64,000 nucleotides of DNA from Bactericera cockerelli (Eukaryota; Arthropoda; Insecta; Hemiptera; Triozidae): assembly GCA_024516035.1 (NCBI GenBank), contig CM044966.1, positions 21,336,576 through 21,400,575 of the forward strand. Direction: 5' to 3'. The translations under genes were made by a program, and so were the position numbers. Under the pieces are notes generated by a model. The model searched no databases and was not told the origin of the DNA. It was given only the letters and a program-made list of their open reading frames with translations. Shown here piece by piece: positions 56,505 to 64,000 of this stretch (positions are counted from its first letter, which is position 1; each line of letters starts with the position of its first letter).

Positions 56505-56678
56505 ATAATATTAATATCGCCTTATTTATACTGCCCGTTTAGGACTAACAATTCTCATTATTCCAGTAGTAAGCCCGAGGCGTATGATTATGTGGTCAAA
56601 ATCCCAATTGAGAGGATAACTTGTCATGTCCGGGCTGGGTTTCGAACCCGCGACCTCTGAGCTACCGGCACGGACTAG
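56505..56678 (-). mobile_element. tRNA-derived SINE, family A, head deleted
   Basis: As at 44905, but about 30 bp of the anticodon side of the head are missing between GACCTCTG and AGCTACCGG. Confidence 0.7.
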
Positions 56679-56939
56679 AAAAGAGCAACGGGTGATATTA
56701 GAGTTAACATAATACATCAGGATTGAAAAGGAGACCAATGGACCCATTTTGAGTGAAAATTCAAAGAGGTCCTAAAAAAACAATTTGCTTTAAAATAGTA
56801 ATTAAGGATGGACAAAAAAAGATAAAAAATAAAAAGTGGATGAACGTTTAACTTTTTTTAAAAGGTAATAGTGCCCCGGAACCACTTTCGCATCACTTCA
56901 GGGCACTTTAATTTTACATCCATGGCATACCGGAAACGC

Positions 56940-57035
56940 AAAAACTCGGTCCGAATTCTTCGCTCCGGCCGGGACTCGAACTCGCAACCTCCGGGTCAGT
57001 AACCAATGCTCTTAACCACTGAGCCACGGAGGTCG
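56940..57035 (-). mobile_element. tRNA-derived SINE head, family E
   Basis: Minus strand: GACCTCCGTGGCTCAGTGG, then GAGTTCGAGTCCCGG. A good A and B box, but the ends do not close like a tRNA and a SINE-type tail follows. Confidence 0.65.
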
Positions 57036-57329
57036 GCACTAATGAAGGTTCACTAAGTTGACTAATACTGACTGACGAAAAATTAAGGTTCATGAGGGAG
57101 CATCCAGAAGCACTGTCACACAAAAAAAAGAGCTCTGTCAGTTTAGTTCAAAGAACATTCTGAAACATTTTCTAAATGTGGACAGATTAATAATATATTT
57201 TAAAAAAACGCTGATAATTATTAATTGGAACGAAGTCGATTATTGGTACCAAACAATTCCTCGTTTGTTTTTAGTTTGTTTGTAAAAAAAAAAAAAGAAA
57301 AAATGTTTATCTGAGACTATAAGATGTCA

Positions 57330-58145
57330 ATTTACGAGAAAGAGACAAAAACATAACTGGCGCAGTCTAATAGAAACACAAAAAAGCTGTAGCTTTCACA
57401 GTAGCCCGTTCCAGAAACACTCTCAACTCTCAAATTCTCCCTTTCCAGTGTCACACAACGCACTCTGATTTGTTAATTTGAACGCAATGACCAATCAGAG
57501 TGCGTTGTACGACGCAACCACGACGGTTCAAACGAGATTCGGTCATTTTGAGCGTGGAGAGTGTTTCTGGAATGGGTTATTGGTTTTTTTTTTTTTTTTT
57601 TTTTTTGCTTAAAAAATTACCAAAATAAGTTTTAGATGTAAACATATCACCAGCGGACAACAATAGAGCAACCGTATAAAAGATCTTGATTATGTTTTCC
57701 GACACATGTCGAGCCTTTTTTGTTTTTTAAAAAATGCAAGAAAAAGTATAACTGGCGCAGTCGTATAAAAAACACAAAAAAGCTGCAGATTTTATGGTCT
57801 TCTTGTTTTTGCTTTAAAAAATACCAAAGTAAGTTTTAGATAAAAACATATCACCAGCGAACGACAATAATGCAAACGTATAAAAGATCTTGACTATGTT
57901 TTCCGACACATTTCAAGCTCTTTTGGTTTTTAAAAAATACTAGAAAGAATATAACTGGCGCAGTCGTATAAAAAAAAAACAAAAAAGCTGTAGCTTTCTC
58001 TGGTCCTCTTCGTCTTGTCTCAAAATATACCAAAAACAAGTTTTAGAGAAAAACATATGTTTTGCGACACCCCTCAAGTGCTTCTCTACATCCAAAATAA
58101 AATGTCTAAAATATAGGAAAACGTTAAACTGGCGCAGTTGTAAAT
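57330..58145. repeat. Tandem repeat of about 190 bp with GGCGCAGTCGTATAA
   Basis: Four units share ATAACTGGCGCAGTC, AAAAAGCTG(T/C)AG, ACATATCACCAGCG and GTTTTCCGACAC; a further unit lies at 59755-59890 in the intron of RanBPM. A MITE interrupts the first unit. No gene is seen. Confidence 0.7.
57404..57577. mobile_element. MITE with CCATTCCAGAAACACTCTC ends
   Basis: 174 bp, ends GCCCGTTCCAGAAACACTCT / AGTGTTTCTGGAATGGGT. The centre is also palindromic (ACGCACTCTGATT / AATCAGAGTGCGT). Confidence 0.75.
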
Positions 58146-58270
58146 AAAAGGTTGTTTAAAACGGGACCCAAGCTTCTGCTTTCTTAGACCCTCCTCTACA
58201 ATTTCTTACAACTTATTCTCCTCGCTCCACCATACTTATCTTTCAATACTTGAAGCCTTTTTTCAATCAT

Positions 58271-58307
<37 letters not shown>

Positions 58308-58379
58308 GACGCCAAAGAATACGCTTCGATGGTAGGTGAGTTACATAAAAAAAAGTAAAAAAATTATCACGCTCTTCAT
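58146..58379. other. Spacer with a long poly(A), no gene seen
   Basis: A-run of about 35 at 58274-58306. Downstream flank of RanBPM. Confidence 0.5.
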
Positions 58380-59322
58380 TATCACCCTCTTCAATCCCTA
58401 AAAAATACTCTTTTAGGTCACGGCATGCTTTCAGGTCTCTTCAATACCTAAAAACCATCTTCGCTCAGGACATGCTGATCCTATTCAGTCCCGCATCAAA
58501 TCCTCTTCAATTCCCATTAAATCATCTACTCTACAATCCCGCATCAAATACTCTTCACTCAGGACATGCTGATATTCTTCAATCCCCATTAAAATGGTTT
58601 TCACTCAGGTGATCCTCTTCAATCCCCAGTAAATCATCTCAGGTGATACTCTTCAATCCCGCATCAAATCATCTTCACTAAGGACATGCCGATCCTCTTC
58701 AATCCCCATTAAAATGGTCTTCACTCAGGTGATCCTCTTCAATCCCGCATCAAATCATCTTCGATCCCCATTAAAATGGTCTTCACTGAGGTGATCCTCT
58801 TCAATCCCCATCAGATCCTCTTCAATCCCCATCAGATCCTCTTCAAATCCCATTAAAATGGTCTTCACTCAGGTGATCCTCTTCAATCCCTATTAAAATG
58901 GTCTTCACTCAGGTGATCCTCTTCAATCCCGCATCAAATCCTCTTCAGTCCCACATCAAATCTTCTTCCATCCCCATTAAAATCATCTTCACTCAGGACA
59001 TGCTGATCCTCTTCAATCCCCATTAAAATGGTCTTCACTCAGGTGATCCTCTTCAATCCCGCATCAAATCATCTTCGATCCCCATTAAAATGGTCTTCAC
59101 TGAGGTGATCCTCTTCAATCCTCATTAAAATGGTCTTCACTCAGGTGATCCTCTTCAATCCCCATCAGATCCTCTTCAATCCCCATCAGATCCTCTTCAA
59201 TCCCCATCAGATCCTCTTCAAATCCCATTAAAATGGTCTTCACTTAGGTGATCCTCTTCAATCCCTATTAAAATCGTCTTCACTCAAGTGATACTCTTCA
59301 CTCCCCATCAGATCCTCTTCAC
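58380..59322 (-). repeat. 3'UTR minisatellite of RanBPM
   Basis: Irregular units combine TGGTCTTCACTCAGGTGATC, CTCTTCAATCCC and CATTAAAA or GCATCAAATC. The array starts right after the stop codon, and the unit core CTTCACTCAGG is the sequence spanning the stop (CTCTTCACTCAGGCCATGG). It seems to have grown out of the 3' end of the last coding exon. Confidence 0.8.
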
Positions 59323-59465
59323 TCAGGCCATGGTGGAGTTGAGGATCTCGTCCATATGGGCGAAGGCCGCGGCCCCCATTCCTTTCTTCGACATGAGGGC
59401 CACGAGCTGACGCGCGTGGGCCACACACACCTCTAGCGGGGGCCGCCGGGCCAGCTTGCACGACT
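59323..59465 (-). CDS. RanBP9/10 (RanBPM), last coding exon
   Basis: Acceptor GTTGCAG/AGTCG at 59465. The first two bases complete Glu with the G left by the previous exon. It then encodes SCKLARRPPLEVCVAHARQL, VALMSKKGMGAAAFAHMDEI and LNSTMA, stop TGA 59323-59325. This is the end of the CRA domain of RanBP9/RanBP10, scaffold proteins of the CTLH E3 ubiquitin ligase complex. Phases of the three exons agree perfectly (2+141 bp here). A 21-base G run lies just upstream in the intron (59516-59536). Confidence 0.9.
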
Positions 59466-60304
59466 CTGCAACAGTAAACAATACCAATTATGAAAGGAAA
59501 AAGAAGAAGAAAATTGGGGGGGGGGGGGGGGGGGGGATATGTGGCACTGCAAAATAATAGCATGTAGTAATTGTTTTTTTTTTTAATTTTAGAATTATGT
59601 TTAACTAACCTGCATCCCAACCTCTATTGTAAACTCTTATTGAGAAATACAATTATATTTTTATTCTATTATTGTATTCTATTCAATACCAATAATTATA
59701 TATTATTATTATTGCTCTAATTGTTCAATGTTCTAAGTATACACGACCCTGCAACAGGAAAAAAATATCACCAGAACAAAAGAGAACTCGATTATGTTTT
59801 CCGACACCCCTCAAGTATTTCTCTACATCCAAAATAATATGTCTAAATTTTAGGAAAACATTTAACTGGCGCTGTCGTAAAAGAAACAAAAGCTATCATA
59901 TTTGTGTTAATCAATTTCGTCATGTCACAACTACTCGAACTCGATTTACTAAATCTTTTCTAAAAGATTTAGTACTAAAAAAGAACTGATGTGATGGAAA
60001 ATTACTTACATCTCCCGAAAAGTACAACAGTACTTCATGAAGATGTAATGGGAATTCAAATGTATATGAAAACAAATAAAGACTTTTATTATTATTATTC
60101 TCAACTTGGGACTCCAAGCAGCGACCTCCATGTTAATAGTCTACTGCTTTATCCATCAAGCTACTGAGGTCGGTTGCAACAGTAGACAATACCAATTATT
60201 ATTATTATTATTGTACAGTGCTTTATGTATGTATTTTGCACGACTCTGCAACGTTTAAAATTAATAATAAATTTTTAATGAACATTATTTGAATGATAAT
60301 AATG

Positions 60305-60975
60305 TACCTAGGATGGCGGAGTTACTGCTTACATAATATATTATTAAACATATTAGATCAAGTTTTATTTACATAGAATATGTATATAAATACACAGAAA
60401 TTGACATTAATAAAACAAAACTTGATTAAGGGCGGTGCTAATGCCAACGGAATTCTCTTTCGGTAATAATGGTTTACCTAGGATGGCGAAGTTACTGTCT
60501 ACATAATAATGGTTTACCTAGGATGGCGGAGTTACTGTTTACATAATAATGGTTTACCTAGGATGGCGGAGTTACTGTTTACAGAATAATGGTTTACCTA
60601 GGATGGCGGAGTTGCTGTTTACATAATAATGGTTTACCTAGGATGGCGGAGTTACTGTTTACATAATAATGGTTTACCTAGGATGGCGGAGTTACTGTTT
60701 ACATAATAATGGTTTACCTAGGATGGCGGAGTTGCTGTTTACATAATAATGGTTTACCTAGGATGGCGGAGTTACTGTTTACATAATAATGGTTTACCTA
60801 GGATGGCGGAGTTACTGTTTACATAAATGGTTTACCTAGGATGGCGGAGTTACTGTTTACATAATAATGGTTTACCTTGGATGGTGGAGTTACTGTTTAC
60901 ATAATAATGGTTTACCTAGGATGACGGAGTTACTGTTTACATAATAATGGTCTACCTAGGATGGCGGAGCCTCGG
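60305..60975 (-). repeat. 40-bp array made of a RanBPM exon end plus 5' splice site
   Basis: About 14 units, plus one at 61140, each containing TTTACCTAGGATGGCGGAGT. On the minus strand this reads AACTCCGCCATCCTAG/GTAAAC, identical to the 3' end of exon 62501-62612 and its donor. The array lies in the intron immediately downstream of that exon, so the intron carries many extra copies of its own 5' splice site. Confidence 0.92.
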
Positions 60976-61480
60976 TTTTATAGTAGGGTTAGGTAAAATA
61001 CATTGAAGGCCATGCCTATGAGGAAAAAAATTCTATAATTACCTGATCATCAAGGCAGAGGTACCAGGGCACCGAATTCATACATGACCTTTTTTAAGAG
61101 GGGACCCAACTCATACATTTTTTTATTTTTCGCACCGAATGTAGGATGGCGGAGTTACTGTTTTACTTAATAATGGTTACTGTTTACTTAACCCAGATAA
61201 CGCGGTAAAATTTTTTGTCTCCTTCATCCATTGAAATTTACAGCTATCTAAACTTTCTTATCAGAGTCACACGCAAGAATAAATCAAAATAAAAGTGGTG
61301 TCCTTATTACTAGGACTCTAAACAAATAGTTTGAGGTGTCGCCAACTATCCCCAACAAGTTGAATTAATTAGAAAAATCCACAGCGTCCTTCTGGAAGGA
61401 CGTCAGCCTTATCTGGGTTAATAAGGGTTGGGTGGAAGAGATTGCCTAAGGCAATAGCCACGCCCTTTAGTTAGGATATA

Positions 61481-62364
61481 CAGGGTGAGCATAAAGTCTC
61501 ACCCCACCCCCCGTATCTCAAGAATGGCTAAAAATACAAGAAAACGCAAAAACCCGTATTTCTTAATTTTTGGGGGGATTACTTTTCAGCAAAAAAAAAT
61601 TTTCCTACAGGGCCCCAGTCAGGCTGGGCATGGACCAACTTTAAAATCTTAAACAGAATGATATGCCTTGTGGCATATTGTTTTAAAGGTCTCATAGAGA
61701 GAAGTTTATTACATCAAATTTCAGTGAGCTACAACTTACCGTTCTCGAGATTCAGGGTCGGACGTCCTGCGTAATATCCATATATTTTGACCTATAACTC
61801 GTTGATCGTAAATTCCAGAAAAATGAAATTTGTTGATAATAACTCCTTATGGCAAGAACTTTCGAAAAAGTTAAGACTTGACTTGTTTTTTCGTTAAAAA
61901 TTTTCGGACTGTTCGTCCGGCTGGCCGACGAAACCGACCAGAAACTAATATCAACAGAGTATGTCGAGTTATACCTTTTTCGACAGGGCTTGTCATAAGG
62001 AGTTATTATCAACAAATTTCATTTTTCTATAATTTACGATTAACGAGTTATAGGTCATAATATTTGGATATTACGCAGGACGTTCGACCCTGTATCTCAA
62101 GAACGGTAAGTCTTAGCTCACTGAAATTTGTTGTAATAAGCTTCTCTCTATAAGACCTTTAAAACAATATGCCACAAGACATACCATTCTATTTAAGATT
62201 TTAAAGTTTGTCCATGCCCAGCCTGACTGGGGCCGTGTAGGCAAAAAATTTTTGGATGAAAAGTAATCCCCTTGAAAATTAAGGAATAACGGTTTTTGCG
62301 TTTTCTTGTATTTTCAGCCATTCTCGAGATACGGGGGGTGGGGTGAGACTTTATGCTCACCCTG
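61481..62364. mobile_element. Foldback element, CAGGGTGAGCATAAAGTC ends
   Basis: 884 bp; both halves are near-complete inverted copies (arms about 430 bp) meeting near 61920. Ends TATA-CAGGGTGAGCATAAAG / CTTTATGCTCACCCTG-TATA. The short open frames inside come from the palindrome. Shares the CAGGGTG end with 7349-9049. Non-autonomous, Tc1/mariner-like by target. Confidence 0.85.
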
Positions 62365-62500
62365 TATATTATGTATATATTTTTTTTTCTTTTCTTTATT
62401 ATTTTTTTTTTCTATTATTTTGTATTTTAATCTGTCATTGTTTGTATTGTATATAATATGTCCTATCAATAAAGTGTAAATAAATAAAATAATAGTTTAC

Positions 62501-62612
62501 CTAGGATGGCGGAGTTGAGCGCAGAACACACGGTTTCCCTCTGCACAGGATCCAGCTGCCACCCCACGGGAGAGTTCCAGGGATTAGAGTAGGCGAGCAG
62601 ACTGAACGCGTC
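62501..62612 (-). CDS. RanBP9/10 (RanBPM), penultimate coding exon
   Basis: Acceptor GTTCCTCAG/GACGCG at 62612, donor CTAG/GTAAAC at 62501 (112 bp, ends phase 1). Encodes [20 protein letters not shown] and [17 protein letters not shown], a hallmark segment of the RanBP9/10 CRA region. Confidence 0.95.
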
Positions 62613-62717
62613 CTGAGGAACACAAGTATTCATTTATTACACTGAGATCATATAACATAGAGGAAACCCGATGTATCAAGATTTGCGTCCAAGAGGGACC
62701 ATCAGCTGATTTCAAAA

Positions 62718-63237
62718 TCAGTGCCGGAGTTGTAGTAATTTTTCTCTCGCGAAAGAGTGGGTACCTAAACTACCTAATTCTCGATCTTCTAATTCACTTC
62801 TCCACCCTTCCAGCTTTCTTGATAGTATTTCTACACTCTCTGCCGCCAGCACTACATCGTCTGCAAACATCATACACCAGGGGACCTCATCTCTTACTTT
62901 TTCTGATATGACATCAATAACAAGGTCGAATAGGTAAGGACTCAAGGCAGATCCCTGATGTAATCCATCACGCACAGGGATGGACTCTGTCATACCAACA
63001 CTGCTTCTGATTTTCGTTTTCACTCCTTCGTACATATCTTGAACAATCCTCACATATTTTTCTGGTATTCTCTTCTCTCTCATGCACCTCCATATTTCTT
63101 CGCGGGAATCCGATCGTATGCCTTCTCCAGGTCTATGAACACGAAGTTTAAGTCTTTCTTTTTCTCTCTATATTTCTCAATTAGTTGTCTCAGTGCGAAC
63201 ACAGCGTCAGTTGTACACCTTCCCGGCATAAAGCCAA
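62718..63237 (-). pseudogene. RTE-type non-LTR RT fragment
   Basis: Minus strand: FGFMPGRCTTDAVFALRQLI, FIDLEKAYDRIP, then a 1-base deletion near 63103, and in the next frame MREKRIPEKYVRIVQDMYEG, DGLHQGSALSPYLFDLVIDV and the catalytic MFADDVVL. The end is lost after about 62720. Lies in the RanBPM intron; dead. Confidence 0.85.
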
Positions 63238-63255
63238 ATAATAATAATGACTCAC

Positions 63256-63453
63256 CTGCAGCATCTTCTGGTGAGTCTCACTCAGCAGATACAGCTCTTC
63301 TCACCCTTACTACTACTACTAATAATAATAATAACTCACCTGCAGCATCTTCTGGTGAGTCTCACTCTTGCCCTGTTCCGCCCGCAGTGTCTCACTCAGC
63401 AGATACAGCTCTTCTCACCCTTACTACTACTAATAATAATAATAATAACTCAC
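63256..63453 (-). repeat. Two partial copies of the RanBPM exon end in its own intron
   Basis: 63340-63410 repeats the last 71 bp of exon 63454-63599 together with its donor (CTGCAG/GTGAGT) and the ATT-rich start of the intron. 63256-63296 is a third copy lacking 30 bp inside. Period 114 bp (84 bp for the deleted unit). Each copy keeps the GTGAGT site. Confidence 0.92.
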
Positions 63454-63599
63454 CTGCAGCATCTTCTGGTGAGTCTCACTCTTGCCCTGTTCCGCCCGCA
63501 GTGTCTCACTCAGCAGATACAGCTCTCGCCCAAACTCCAGCATCCGCTCGATGGCGGGTTTGGATCCTCCGCACAGTTGTCGCCGGGGTGGGTCCACGT
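63454..63599 (-). CDS. RanBP9/10 (RanBPM), exon encoding the start of the CRA region
   Basis: Acceptor CCCCCCTCTAG/ACGTGG at 63599 with a good pyrimidine tract; donor CTGCAG/GTGAGT. 146 bp = 2+144. Encodes [20 protein letters not shown], then [20 protein letters not shown] and ETHQKMLQ. RanBP9/10 proteins have CGGNPQATERMIEFGREL-like sequence here, followed by [13 protein letters not shown] across the next junction, which matches. Earlier exons lie outside the window. Confidence 0.95.
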
Positions 63600-63705
63600 C
63601 TAGAGGGGGGCGGAGAAGAAGAGACACGTTATGATTATTATTATTCAACAATTTTGATCAATCTTTATTTAAAAAAAATTATATAAAGGTGCAGTCAAGG
63701 TATAG

Positions 63706-63994
63706 TTAACACGTTGAGCGCCGCATGATTTTGAGGTAAACTTTTGTCTGTTCCAAGCAAAATTGGTCAATTTTCAAAATCACCTATCTCAGCTAATAAG
63801 ATTGCTCAGAACCAAGACCATCACGTTATAGCTCTGTTCTACGGCAATAATTCCTTCATAAGAAATACAACACCCCCATAGGGGCTTAGTGTACATAAAC
63901 TGAAGTCATATTTTAAAGCCCCCATGTGGGCTTAGGTACCAGTTGATAGTATAGAAAAAGCCCCCATGGGGTCCTGCGGCGCTCAACGTGTTAA
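63706..63994. mobile_element. TTAA MITE, CACGTTGAGCGCCGCA ends
   Basis: 289 bp including both TTAA copies; ends TTAACACGTTGAGCGCCGCA / TGCGGCGCTCAACGTGTTAA. Three CCCCCATG(T/G)GGG-like words inside. The same length as the element at 14529-14817 and related ends (CACGTT). In the RanBPM intron upstream of exon 63454-63599. Confidence 0.9.
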
Positions 63995-64000
63995 TGAAAG

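Larger units (their letters stand above)
59466..62500 (-). other. RanBPM intron before the last exon, repeat-filled
   Basis: Holds poly(G) at 59516-59536, partial copies of the acceptor region (ACGACTCTGCAAC at about 60240; ACGACCCTGCAAC at about 59744), a tRNA-like fragment at 60105-60178, the 40-bp array, fragments related to the hAT-like element (60970-61025, as at 26680), and a foldback element nested in a retrotransposon 3' end (61425-62490). No further exon is seen. Confidence 0.7.

Noticed and set aside
63247..63603. Plus-strand frames with SLTQQIQLFSPLLLL repeats
   Set aside because: Antisense of the triplicated RanBPM exon end.

Overview
The window looks like animal nuclear DNA, most likely an insect and perhaps a hemipteran. 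It is AT-rich, its genes have introns with GT-AG borders, it carries many tRNA- and 5S-derived SINEs and several kinds of non-LTR retrotransposon, and it holds the 3' end of a recognisable RanBP9/RanBP10 (RanBPM) gene. No prokaryotic feature is present. The species call is an inference.

Main result. Five copies of an unrecognised small secreted-protein gene lie in tandem on the minus strand. Each has a 48-51 bp exon 1 encoding a start codon and a signal peptide (MLRKI-ILVLFLIVL type) that ends in a GTGAGT donor: 10361-10408, 25769-25816, 42007-42054, 46985-47032, 53440-53490. Each also has an exon 2 that begins with an AG acceptor followed by codons for A-(H/N)-(M/I)-S-S-A: 2237-2719, 22695-23088, 34272-34751, 46225-46470, 49392-49847. 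Both borders are phase 0. Joined, copies 1, 3 and 5 give proteins of about 168-176 residues with a charged, Arg/Glu/Ala-rich helical tail. Copy 2 has a frameshift and copy 4 an early stop. The introns (0.5-12 kb) are packed with transposons. Copies 1-4 are followed by CT-rich minisatellites; the 32-bp unit is the last 32 bp of exon 2.

Layout. 1-18 kb: array I, gene 1, and an intron with a TTAA-flanked element that carries a dead retrotransposon, itself hit by an R2-type (RLE) element; then foldback elements and a 2.9-kb TIR element. 18-31 kb: duplication unit 2 (SINEs, array II, gene 2 pseudogene, hAT-like and 2.6-kb inverted-repeat elements). 31-44 kb: unit 3, the same order, with a Jockey-like insertion that contains a hAT/P-like insertion. 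44-54 kb: shorter units with genes 4 and 5 and more retrotransposon fragments. 54-59 kb: MITEs, SINEs and tandem repeats. 59.3-63.6 kb: the last three RanBPM exons (minus). 63.7 kb: another TTAA MITE.

A theme joins the two gene systems. Sequence from the 3' border of an exon, usually with its 5' splice site, has been amplified just downstream. RanBPM exon 62501-62612 seeded a 40-bp array at 60.3-61.0 kb, exon 63454-63599 is partly triplicated at 63.25-63.45 kb, the last exon resembles a 3'UTR minisatellite, and exon 2 of the secreted family resembles the 32-bp arrays. These links are visible in the sequence; the mechanism and any effect on splicing are inference.
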